A DNA stretch of 64,000 nucleotides from Thermohalobaculum sp039816045 (GTDB lineage Bacteria; Pseudomonadota; Alphaproteobacteria; Rhodobacterales; Rhodobacteraceae), in the NCBI GenBank assembly GCA_039816045.1, contig JBCBYB010000008.1:1-64000 (forward strand), given 5' to 3'. The notes under the pieces were generated by a model. That model searched no databases. It was not told the DNA's origin and saw only the letters and a list, made by a program, of their open reading frames with translations. Of the stretch, positions 1-7,822 are shown in pieces (within the stretch, counting starts at the first letter, position 1; each line of letters starts with the position of its first letter). Position numbers and translations under genes: made by a program.

Positions 1-303
1 CAGGGCGCTTGTTCAGGACCTCGCCACCGTCAAGTGGGTCGATGAGCGCTGCAACCTGCTGACCACAGGCCCCTGCGGCGTCGACGGGTACCCACCGAGG
101 TTTCGGAGAATGGACCACAGGACCCGCGCAAAACCTGACGCGCCTGCGCCCTTGGCCACAAGGCCAGCCGAGACGGAAAATCCGTCCTCTACCACCGCCT
201 GCCGCGCCCCCGGCGGGACCCGCCCCCCTTCGCCGATGCCATCCTGGATCGCCTGATCCACAACGCCCACAAGCTCCCGCGCGACAGCCCGGCGCTCCGA
301 ATG
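1..303 (+). pseudogene. istB-like IS21 helper ATPase, decayed fragment
   Basis: The plus strand carries pieces of an IstB-type transposition ATPase in two frames. Frame 2 from the window edge reads like the segment leading to the Walker A loop (WVDERCNLLTTGPCGVD), but the loop's Lys-Ser/Thr is lost. Frame 1 from about 139 resumes with ALGHKASRDGKSVLYHRLPR, and after an internal deletion reaches the typical IstB C-terminal stretch FADAILDRLIHNAHKL at 229-276. A frameshift, a missing central region (Walker B and beyond) and a mutated Walker A show the gene is dead. IstA, if present, would lie outside the window. Confidence 0.75.
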
Positions 304-662
304 ACCCATGACGCCGGAGCCGGGGAGAAAGACCAACGATCACTCCCAACTCCCCAACATGCGCGGCACAGCGTCTGCGTGATGGAGCGCACGCAGCGCC
401 GCGCAAGGCTCTTGTACCGCTTGACGATACCAGCCTCCGATTGGAACAGGAAAACATGCTCAGACGCGCGCGCTCAGAGTGACCGGATACCCCGGAATCC
501 CTCACCGGATGTCGTTGAAATGCGCAGCTGCTCGCGCCGGATCGCATTCCCCTGCTCCTCGCTGACGGCGCGCGCGGAACGTGAAGATCGCTGCTTCGTC
601 CGGTCCTCTCGCCAACCCGAACACGAGCATCAGATGGAGGAATTCTCGGGGGTCACAGCACA
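304..662. other. intergenic stretch, nothing recognised
   Basis: This 359-base stretch between the istB remnant and the end of the large repeat protein has an open frame continuing from istB, but its translation is Arg/Ser-rich without a recognisable domain and there is no ribosome binding site. I regard it as non-coding debris of the insertion sequence. Confidence 0.5.
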
Positions 663-3600
663 TCAATAAAGATCGAAGGCATTTTCACCCGAGACAAGAA
701 TTTTCACATCCTGGAGCGCGCTCTCTGTCTCTTGGTCGAATGATCTTTCTTCGCTGACCCATATTGTGGTTTGGTTTGCGCTGTGGTCCTCGATGCGGAG
801 CGTTGCGGTATCGCCTCCGTCGGCGGTTTGCATTGCGGCGAGGATCACCGGCTCGGGCTGATCATAAGCGAATGAGATAGGGTCGTCACCGACCTCAAGG
901 CTTCCGATTTCCCAAGCTTCGGAGAGGCCTGGCGCAACGGCGATCCAGTCAACCCGCTCGGTCGAATGGGACGGGTGGTTTGTGGCTTCCTCCTCTTGCA
1001 AGAAGACGTCGGCCCCGGCCTCGGTGACATCCTCGGTGCGGATGGTGACGGCCTGGCTGCCATTGGCGCTGGCGACTTGGGCAAAGAAGGCGGGGTCCTC
1101 AGTGAAGGCCGTGCCGAAGTCGACGCTCTTGCGAACACTGTTGTAGGCATTGACGGAACCGGCGGCGATGGTGGTGCCATCGGCGAGGGTGTGCACGCCC
1201 GCGGTGGCGGCCATCCAGCTGACGGTTTCGGTGCTGTGCGCGCCGTCGAGATACATCCATTCGTCGATCTGCACTTCGAAGCCGGTCTCATCGACGTTGC
1301 GCACTCGAACGGTGGTCGGAGAGCTGCCGTTGGCGCTGAGCGGGCCCATCACCACGACGGCGTCGGGGATTGCTTCGTCGAAATCGATACGGGTCCAGCT
1401 ATCCGGATCGGCTTGAGCGATCCGGCTGGTGCCGAGCTCGAGCCGGCCGACGGGCTCGGGCTCACTCTCCGCGCCGACAACATCGAAAGTGAGTTGTTGG
1501 GTCGTTGAAGAGCCGGATGTATCGAAGATCTCATACTCCAGGGTCTTTGGCCCCGCCGTGAGCTCAGATCCCGCGCCGAAATCGCCCTCCAAGTCACCGA
1601 ACAAAGCATAAGGGGCAGCCTTCTCAACGCGAGCCGGTGACCCGTTGAGGCTAAGCGTCACATAGTCAACCGCCATACCTCCAGGCGGCACGACCTCGAT
1701 TGAATACCGTCCGTCGTCGACAAGGCCGATGTCGAGAGCCGCGCCCTCGGTGATTTCGGCAACCCGCTGATCGGTCGTCACATCAATCAGATAGGCCTCA
1801 GGAGCGGATGGAGACTGCGGGGGCAATTCTTCGGGATCCGTCTCAACATCATCGGCCCCATCACTCCCGTTCGCATCGGGCGCCTCTGTGACGTCAACCG
1901 TGCCCTCAACCGAGAAGGCAAACTCAAACTCCCTCGCATCTCCGGTGCCATCAGCGCCAGCATGGACGGTCACCTTCATCGCCTTCCCACCGGGCGTAAA
2001 CTCGCTACCTGGGTAGAAATCACCGTCGCCGTCGCCAAACAGCGCGTAGGGTGCGGTGTTCTCAATGCGGGCAGGTCCACCATCCAAACTGAGTGAAACC
2101 GAGCCGATGGCATCCGGTGACACGCCAGGAAACACCGCCTCGATCGAAAACAGTTCAGTCTCGAAAAGGTCGAAATCCAGCGTGGCGCCGTCCGAGATCT
2201 TGACGATCCGCTGATCCCTTTCAACGTCGATCAAGTAAAGCGTCACAGTGTCGGGAAGCGTGGGCGCAGACTGCGGCTGAACGTCCTCCGACGGGACAGT
2301 CTCTGGTCCCTCATCCGCTGCAGGCGCCTCCGCCGGTTGGGTGAGGGAGGGGCCAACAAACCGGAACGAGAACTCGAACTCGGACCCGCCGCCCATGCCA
2401 CCAGCCTCCGGGTGCACTGTGACGGACAAAGACTTGGGCCCAGGTGTAATTCCCGAACCGCCAAAATCACCCTCCAAGTCACCAAACAGGGCATAGGGCG
2501 CCAAATTCTCCACACGGGACAGGGCGCCATTCAGGCTAAGGGAAACCGACCCGACATCATCTGGCGCGTTGAGAAGCTCCGCCTCTATCGAGTACTGCCC
2601 TCCCGGGACCAAGTCGGTATGCAGAGTTGCGCCCTCGGTGATTTCGGCAACCCGTTCGTCGGTGACAGGATTGATCAAATAGAGCGCGACCTCGAGCGGT
2701 GCTTGGTCGACATCGGGGGCGGCTCCCATGTCCCCAGGCTCCTGCGCTTCCTGCAGATCCGGAGTGTTTGGGGGGGTGAGCGCTCCGGCGGGAGCGGGTT
2801 CTTCGAGTTCCTCTTCCGGGGTGTCGCGTATCTCGGGGAGCGGAGCGTCATTGGAACCCGCCGGTTGTTCCTGCGGCGCTTCAGGCACCTCGGGCTGCCA
2901 CTCGAGAACGTCAAGGAGAACCCGGTCGACGGTTGGAAGCGAACTCTGCCCGCTGTTCGGTGCAGTCAGCGACGACGGCGTTCGAGGGCTCACCTCAGGA
3001 ACCTGCGCGGGCTCGCTCACAAGCGGCTCGGGCGCCGTCTCTGCGACCTGGGCTTCATCACTAGGGGCGCAGTGTGCTTCCTCTCCTGTGCTGGCGTCCG
3101 CCCCTATGTTGAAACTTGCTCCAACCTCGCCGTCGAGGCTGCAGGGCGTGGCATAGTCGGCGTGCGGGACTCGATCGACCCCGTCCTCAGCCGAGAGCGG
3201 CAGCGTCGATGCTGCCTTCTTGTCGCTTGAGTGCGCCTCGGCCAAACCGGTCCTAAAGGCGAACCGCCCAGCCTCTGAGTAGATCGAGTCAGCAAGCGCA
3301 AAGGCGCCAAACTGATTGCCTTGGAATGGATCAGACGACGGGCGCGACCAGTCTTGCAGACCTGGCGACAGTGTGGTCCGCGCCGGTTGAGCGTCTTCTG
3401 ACTGCGACGGATCTGGCGGTGGCGCATCGTGGATGAAGAGCGCCTTGGCATCCGCAAGGCGGAGCGTGCCGTCCTCAATCGCTTCGACCTCCGCTGCTTC
3501 GACACTTGCTGCCGCAAGCTCCACAACGGTTGCGGCCATTGCCGTACGAAGCAGCGCTGCAGAAACGAGTGGATCGGTGCTGTGTGATCGGAGCTCGGTG

Positions 3601-4142
3601 GTCACGGGCGCCGGCGTTGGCCTTGCAAAGCGGGCAGACCGGTCGGCGCCAAGCAATTCGACCTGATCTCCGGATTGTCCGGAGGCTCGTCTGGTCTCTC
3701 CCTCCAACCCCGTCCGGTCCGACTTGTTGTGCTTTGGCGCGCTTGACGGTGAAGCGCCCCCGTCATCGTTCCTGCTCAACTCCTCCCGAAGAACCTCGGC
3801 CAGAAGAGTCGCCCAAACAGCAATGCCATTCCGGTACGCATAAATCGGCACCACTCCGGCAGAAGGACCCTCCCTTGGTGATCTAACATGCTCGACACAG
3901 GCGTTGATGAACTCAACGAGGTTTGGACCCTCTACCGCCTTCTCAAGGTTTTCGTCGAGCGCAATATATAATCCATCAATTCTGGCTAGGTGTAATACTA
4001 AAGAGTCGTCAATAATTCTTAGAGCGACGAAAAAGGGTTCGCCGTGATCTGTTACCCCTTCTATCCAATACAAGTCATATAGATCTCGGCCAAAAGCGTT
4101 CTTCAGCCGCCCGATCTCTGCGCGTTCGCGGGAAGTCCACAT
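663..4142 (-). CDS. 1159-residue repeat protein with Ig-like domains, function unknown
   Basis: A very large acidic protein of unknown function. Residues 1-110 form a compact soluble-looking domain with no signal peptide. Residues 190-225 are Ala/Val-rich, and a disordered Pro/Glu/Ser region follows to about 480. Three repeats of about 110-120 residues then lie near 484-600, 632-750 and 780-894. Each begins like YLIDVTTDQRVAEITEG and carries the core APYALFGD-x-(E/G)GDF, a small beta-sandwich of the kind seen in bacterial surface proteins (from memory). Residues 900-1159 are a second beta-rich region with internal similarity (STETVSWMAATAGVH, STERVDWIAVAPGL), perhaps H-type-lectin-like. The XRE regulator gene ends 68 bases upstream on the same strand. 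The lack of a signal peptide suggests type I export or a cytosolic role; I cannot tell which. Confidence 0.7.
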   Translation of the reverse strand: MWTSRERAEIGRLKNAFGRDLYDLYWIEGVTDHGEPFFVALRIIDDSLVLHLARIDGLYIALDENLEKAVEGPNLVEFINACVEHVRSPREGPSAGVVPIYAYRNGIAVWATLLAEVLREELSRNDDGGASPSSAPKHNKSDRTGLEGETRRASGQSGDQVELLGADRSARFARPTPAPVTTELRSHSTDPLVSAALLRTAMAATVVELAAASVEAAEVEAIEDGTLRLADAKALFIHDAPPPDPSQSEDAQPARTTLSPGLQDWSRPSSDPFQGNQFGAFALADSIYSEAGRFAFRTGLAEAHSSDKKAASTLPLSAEDGVDRVPHADYATPCSLDGEVGASFNIGADASTGEEAHCAPSDEAQVAETAPEPLVSEPAQVPEVSPRTPSSLTAPNSGQSSLPTVDRVLLDVLEWQPEVPEAPQEQPAGSNDAPLPEIRDTPEEELEEPAPAGALTPPNTPDLQEAQEPGDMGAAPDVDQAPLEVALYLINPVTDERVAEITEGATLHTDLVPGGQYSIEAELLNAPDDVGSVSLSLNGALSRVENLAPYALFGDLEGDFGGSGITPGPKSLSVTVHPEAGGMGGGSEFEFSFRFVGPSLTQPAEAPAADEGPETVPSEDVQPQSAPTLPDTVTLYLIDVERDQRIVKISDGATLDFDLFETELFSIEAVFPGVSPDAIGSVSLSLDGGPARIENTAPYALFGDGDGDFYPGSEFTPGGKAMKVTVHAGADGTGDAREFEFAFSVEGTVDVTEAPDANGSDGADDVETDPEELPPQSPSAPEAYLIDVTTDQRVAEITEGAALDIGLVDDGRYSIEVVPPGGMAVDYVTLSLNGSPARVEKAAPYALFGDLEGDFGAGSELTAGPKTLEYEIFDTSGSSTTQQLTFDVVGAESEPEPVGRLELGTSRIAQADPDSWTRIDFDEAIPDAVVVMGPLSANGSSPTTVRVRNVDETGFEVQIDEWMYLDGAHSTETVSWMAATAGVHTLADGTTIAAGSVNAYNSVRKSVDFGTAFTEDPAFFAQVASANGSQAVTIRTEDVTEAGADVFLQEEEATNHPSHSTERVDWIAVAPGLSEAWEIGSLEVGDDPISFAYDQPEPVILAAMQTADGGDTATLRIEDHSANQTTIWVSEERSFDQETESALQDVKILVSGENAFDLY

Positions 4143-4210
4143 TTCGTTCCCTGTTGTGTCCTTCCGTTTTAGCTTGATACCAGCATGCGTACGCGCGCCT
4201 CGGCTCGCGT

Positions 4211-4561
4211 CTACTCAGGCGGTAGGCGTGACCGCGTTGCGTGATTCTCATCATGATGTGCCAGACAATCATACAGACGTGGCTCGATTGCCGCGAGGAT
4301 TGTCCAACAAAACTCTTCTCGTTCCACGCCCAGGGCGTCGGCCCATGGGCCATAGAGCGACTGAGGAATCCGGCCTATGCCATTCTCAACTTGCGAGACG
4401 AAGGAATAGTATTTCAGCTCGAGAATCTCTGCGAGATCGGCTTGGGTGTAACCCTTCTCATCGCGCCATCGTCGCATAATTTTCCCAAGATCCCGGCGTC
4501 GTTCGCGCAGTATCTCACTTTCGACTGACATTTGGGATGATTTCGATTTTCGAACTGCCAA
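4211..4561 (-). CDS. XRE-family helix-turn-helix transcriptional regulator
   Basis: A 116-residue DNA-binding protein. Residues 20-75 contain a Cro/C1-type helix-turn-helix (LGKIMRRWRDEKGYTQADLA, then SQVENGIGRIPQSLYGPWAD), with a short C-terminal helix and a hydrophilic tail. The start is a TTG at 4561 preceded by AGGGAG about eleven bases upstream; an ATG eleven codons in has no better site. It precedes the giant repeat protein in the same direction and probably controls it and itself, since a palindrome lies just upstream. The family is known for repression; the target is inferred. Confidence 0.8.
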   Translation of the reverse strand: MAVRKSKSSQMSVESEILRERRRDLGKIMRRWRDEKGYTQADLAEILELKYYSFVSQVENGIGRIPQSLYGPWADALGVEREEFCWTILAAIEPRLYDCLAHHDENHATRSRLPPE

Positions 4562-4584
4562 CGGACACGAGTCTCCCTGAGATT

Positions 4585-4600
4585 CTCATAATATTGTGAG
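4585..4600. promoter_or_regulatory. palindromic operator candidate upstream of the XRE regulator
   Basis: CTCATAATATTGTGAG is a 16-base palindrome with one mismatched pair, 24-39 bases upstream of the regulator's TTG start and overlapping the AT-rich region where a -10 box is expected. A TTGACG at about 4617-4622 on the minus strand could be a -35 element. Autoregulation by the XRE protein is an inference from position and symmetry. Confidence 0.45.
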
Positions 4601-4688
4601 TGAGGACGTCTCTCACGTCAAGCGTGACGCGTTTGACATAACCCGCTACGCAGATGTTGCGATGTTTTTTGTGTTTGGCAAACCGATT

Positions 4689-4705
4689 GTTCCCGTAGTG
4701 GGAAC
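4689..4705. repeat. inverted repeat GTTCCC-N5-GGGAAC
   Basis: A perfect 6-base inverted repeat with a 5-base spacer in the long non-coding region upstream of the XRE gene. It could be a regulator site or part of an insertion-sequence end. No T-run follows, so it is unlikely to be a terminator. Confidence 0.4.
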
Positions 4706-4793
4706 GCTCCCAGGGACTCGGGTTGGCGTCTAGAGACGCGCGCGAAGCGCAGCAAGGTGGGATGGATCACGCACAGCTCAAACGCCACAAGGG

Positions 4794-4877
4794 CGTCGCT
4801 ATGAGGCCCAACTCACCGAGGACGTCATCGCACTTGCCCGAGACTATCGGCGCTACGGCTATCCACTGGCCGATATA
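4794..4877 (+). pseudogene. IS3-family orfB transposase fragment
   Basis: Reading from 4794 in frame gives RRYEAQLTEDVIALARDYRR followed by YGYPLADI, which resembles the conserved segment of IS3-group OrfB upstream of its DDE core (usual form: LTEDIIALARQYGRYGYR). Nothing of the DDE catalytic core follows, so only a scrap is left. With the istB remnant at the window start it brackets the XRE/giant-protein pair with transposon debris. Confidence 0.5.
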
Positions 4878-5295
4878 GGACCAGTTCACCGCTCCAACCG
4901 CTTGCTCGCTTTGAGTGCTCTCGGCCACCGGTGCGCTCTACTACCTCGCGATCCAGCGCTTGATGTCTTCGGCCATCATTTGGCTCATCGCTGCGTTGTC
5001 GCACGAGGAGCAGGAGGAGGACCTCCCCGGATCGATGTGTGCGCTTTGGATGGCCAAACGGTTTTGGATTTTCAGAACAGGTGCTGGGCCCAAAAGACGA
5101 GACTAGCGCCGTGAGGCATTCTACTGGGTCTGTAGACGCACGTCCTACCGACGCCGACGCACCAAGGCGGCGGCAGTTCTACCCCCAATGCACTTTTGAC
5201 CGCGGCCAAAGTATCACGGCGAACTGAGGAACGACAGGCCGCACGTGACCGGAGCGCGTGCGATCGCGGAGCCGCCGGTCGGTCCGCGTCGAGGA
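4878..5295. other. non-coding stretch, possible transposon debris
   Basis: Several short overlapping frames exist here, but none has a ribosome binding site or a recognisable domain. I see no gene, RNA or further repeat in it. Confidence 0.45.
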
Positions 5296-6105
5296 TCAGC
5301 TGCGGCTTTTCCGGCCGGTGATGGCTTCGCTCATGCTTTCGCGTTCGGAAAGGCCGATCTTCAGGATTGCGACGCCAAGCAGAAGAAGCGACACCACCGC
5401 GGCGCATTTGAGTGCGAGCAGGAGGAAAAGACCGAGGGTCACCGGCAGGATCTCCCCGAGCGCGATCATCTCTGTCGCAAAGCTCTCCTTGAGCGGGAAG
5501 TAGAGCGCTCCAAGCCCGATTGCGATGTTGCGAAGCGCGCCGGTGCCAACAATCTTCTGCTTCTTCATGCGGCTGACCTCGACGGCTCGGCCGGCTCGGA
5601 AGGAGAGAGCCCAGGCCCGGTCCGCCTCGGTCGGCCAGCGCATGGTCAAGACGCGAACCGCGGCGAGCACCACCAGTATCAACGACACCAACAGACAGGC
5701 GCCGTGGGTGTCCGAGAGCGTCTCAGGCAGCGTCGAGGTCCAGAGCGGACCGAAGCGGAAGCCGATGAGACCGCCAGCGCCCGCCAGCAGACCCGGTGCC
5801 TCGCGCACCGCATGCCAAGCGTTAACGCCAACAAGAGCGACCAGCCAAACCGGGATTAGAGCGGCGTAGATGATGTCGTAGACCGGTGGCGGACATGAAC
5901 GCATTCCGCGACCCGGGATCACAAGCACGCCAACTGCCAGGAGGAGACCAAGCCCCGCCCAACCAAGTCTCGTCTCCCAAACGACCTCCGGGACCAGCAT
6001 CGCGGGCATTGCGAAGAGCAGGAACAAGAGCGTCGCCCGGACCACACGGCAGCCGAGGCTCAAGCGCCCGCCGACCCAGTAAGGTTCGTCGTCGAGGCCA
6101 CTCAT
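5296..6105 (-). CDS. polytopic membrane protein, unknown function
   Basis: A 269-residue integral membrane protein. Hydrophobic segments lie near residues 20-45, 47-65, 75-97, 137-155, 205-225 and 228-252. A soluble charged stretch around 160-195 includes MKKQKIVGTGALRN. I do not recognise the family. It begins six bases after the leuD stop codon on the same strand, so it is probably cotranscribed with leuD, though nothing in the sequence links it to leucine synthesis. Confidence 0.65.
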   Translation of the reverse strand: MSGLDDEPYWVGGRLSLGCRVVRATLLFLLFAMPAMLVPEVVWETRLGWAGLGLLLAVGVLVIPGRGMRSCPPPVYDIIYAALIPVWLVALVGVNAWHAVREAPGLLAGAGGLIGFRFGPLWTSTLPETLSDTHGACLLVSLILVVLAAVRVLTMRWPTEADRAWALSFRAGRAVEVSRMKKQKIVGTGALRNIAIGLGALYFPLKESFATEMIALGEILPVTLGLFLLLALKCAAVVSLLLLGVAILKIGLSERESMSEAITGRKSRS

Positions 6106-6111
6106 GTGCGC

Positions 6112-6726
6112 TTAGGCGCCAGTGGACCAGGGCTCCGCCAACTGCTGCTTCGCCTCGAAAGCGGCGATCGCGTCCTCCTTCTGGAGCGTGAGGCCAATAT
6201 CGTCGAGACCGTTCAGCAGGCAGTGCTTGCGGAAGGGATCGATATCGAAGGGGATCTCACCCCCGTCCGGCCCATTGATCACCTGGCGCTCGAGATCCAC
6301 CGTCAGCACCGCATTGGCGCCGCGCTCGGCATCATCGAGCAGCTTGTCCACCTGCTCCTGTGGCAGCGCGATCGGCAAGATGCCGTTCTTGAAGCAGTTG
6401 TTGTAGAAGATATCGGCGAAGCTCGGCGCGATCACACAGCGGATGCCGAAATCGAGAAGGGCCCAGGGGGCGTGCTCCCGGCTTGAGCCGCAGCCGAAAT
6501 TGTCGCCGGCAACGAGGATCTTCGACTCGCGGTAGGCCGCCTTGTTCAGCACGAAACCGGAGTTCTCGGACCCGTCGTCATTGAAGCGCATCTCGTCGAA
6601 GAGATTGGCACCCAGACCCGTGCGCTTGATGGTCTTCAAAAACTGCTTTGGTATGATCATGTCGGTGTCGACATTCATCATGGGCAGCGGCGCAGCGACC
6701 CCGGTCAGCGTGGTGAACTTCTCCAT
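6112..6726 (-). CDS. leuD: 3-isopropylmalate dehydratase small subunit
   Basis: The 204-residue small subunit of isopropylmalate isomerase, which with LeuC converts 2-isopropylmalate to 3-isopropylmalate in leucine synthesis. Family hallmarks are the N-terminal NVDTDMIIPKQFLKTI segment, the substrate-recognition loop GDNFGCGSSREHAPWAL (about residues 74-90), and FADIFYNNCFKNGILPI. Length matches the family (about 200). Unusually, leuC is not directly upstream; the next gene upstream is divergent, so leuD has its own promoter region of about 150 bases. Confidence 0.96.
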   Translation of the reverse strand: MEKFTTLTGVAAPLPMMNVDTDMIIPKQFLKTIKRTGLGANLFDEMRFNDDGSENSGFVLNKAAYRESKILVAGDNFGCGSSREHAPWALLDFGIRCVIAPSFADIFYNNCFKNGILPIALPQEQVDKLLDDAERGANAVLTVDLERQVINGPDGGEIPFDIDPFRKHCLLNGLDDIGLTLQKEDAIAAFEAKQQLAEPWSTGA

Positions 6727-6875
6727 GGTGCGTCTCCTTCAGCGTTGCCCCGTCTTACGCTCGGCACGGCGGCGCGCGCAAGCACTGACAGGCGCGCGAT
6801 CCAGAGTGTTTTGGGCGAGGGCAAGGGGCTCCCCACCTCTCTCCCAAGAATGGACACCAGGAAGGAGACTTCACC

Positions 6876-7223
6876 ATGAGACCAACGCATCTGACCGCAG
6901 CCCTCATCGTCCTGCCGCTTTTGGTTGGGGCGCCGGTCGCTTCCGCGAGCGAAACCACAGGATCAGAGGGCTGGGCAGCCGCCACCGTTCAAGAGGTCGG
7001 CTTCAAGGGCCATCACGGCTTCGGCCACAGGGGTTTTGGGCACCGAGGTTTTGGCCAACGGGGCTTCCGGCGCGGTTTCGGGCACCGCGGCTTCGGCCAT
7101 CGCGGATTTGGAGCCCGGAAGGGTGTCGTGATCACTGATCGCGGCCACAAGTCCAAAGCCGTGATCGGCAAGCCGGGTCACAAGCGAGACGCCTCGGTAT
7201 TTTTCGGTTTCGGGTTTTTCTGA
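6876..7223 (+). CDS. small secreted protein with GFGHR repeats
   Basis: A 115-residue protein with a signal peptide (residues 1-25, cleavage expected after ASA) followed by a tandem low-complexity block of GFGHR/GFGQR/GFRRG units at about residues 45-79. The C-terminus ends in FFGFGFF. RBS AAGGAGA lies nine bases before the ATG. The repeats are rich in Gly, His, Phe and Arg, which could bind metal or form a sticky periplasmic or surface layer, but no function is known to me. It neighbours another small secreted repeat protein at 7345. Confidence 0.7.
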   Translation: MRPTHLTAALIVLPLLVGAPVASASETTGSEGWAAATVQEVGFKGHHGFGHRGFGHRGFGQRGFRRGFGHRGFGHRGFGARKGVVITDRGHKSKAVIGKPGHKRDASVFFGFGFF

Positions 7224-7344
7224 ACCAAGTTGAGGCTGCCGGTCACAGAGCTGTGAGACTGTTGAAATCACGCTACCCTACGCGACGGAATTGGACTCCG
7301 GCCCGTTTGGTAGAGCAGGACAGCACAGCAAAGGGGAGGCAGCC

Positions 7345-7755
7345 ATGCCCTTCGGAAAACTGATCGGCGCGGCGATGGTCGCCGCAGTCACCACCTTCGC
7401 CGGAACGGCGCCTGGAAACGCCGCCGTTGCCCCGGAAGCCGGCGCTCTGACGGCCGCTCCGCCGGTTAAGACGACGCAGGCCTCCACGCCCGAGACGGGA
7501 GTCGAAATCGCAGGCGGGCGGCACTGGCACTATGGGCCGCCGCGCGGGCGCGCCTACCGCAAAGGCTACCGTCAAGGCTACCGCGCTGGGCGCCATGGCT
7601 ACCGCCCCGGGAAAGCCTATCGCCGAGGGTACCGCCAAGGCTACCGCGACAGCTATCGCCCGCGGTATCGCCACGGCCACTACGGCGGCTATTACGGGCC
7701 CCGCGGCGTGTTCTACTTTGACGGACCTCGGGTCGACTTCGGCGTCCGCTTCTAG
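7345..7755 (+). CDS. small secreted protein with YRxGYRxGYR repeats
   Basis: A 136-residue protein starting at the ATG preceded by AAGGGGAGG; an upstream in-frame start at 7291 would bury the signal peptide. Residues 1-27 form a signal peptide (MPFGKLIGAAMVAAVTTFAG). After a variable region, residues 65-125 carry Tyr/Arg/Gly units such as RKGYRQGYRAGRHGYRPG and RRGYRQGYRDSYRPRYR. The strongly basic, aromatic composition suggests binding to a polyanion or the envelope. Function unknown. Confidence 0.7.
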   Translation: MPFGKLIGAAMVAAVTTFAGTAPGNAAVAPEAGALTAAPPVKTTQASTPETGVEIAGGRHWHYGPPRGRAYRKGYRQGYRAGRHGYRPGKAYRRGYRQGYRDSYRPRYRHGHYGGYYGPRGVFYFDGPRVDFGVRF

Positions 7756-7822
7756 TCACAATCCCAATTTGTGCGCAGAGGCCCCTCTGGCGCCCAAGCT
7801 TCGATGAGCCTAAGGGGGGCGG

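Noticed and set aside
301..669. 122-codon plus-strand open frame after the istB remnant
   Set aside because: Continuation of the decayed istB frame, Arg/Ser-rich, no RBS, overlaps the end of the large minus-strand gene.
4902..5114. 70-codon open frame in the gap before the membrane protein
   Set aside because: Follows the IS3 scrap in frame but has no domain or RBS; read as transposon debris.
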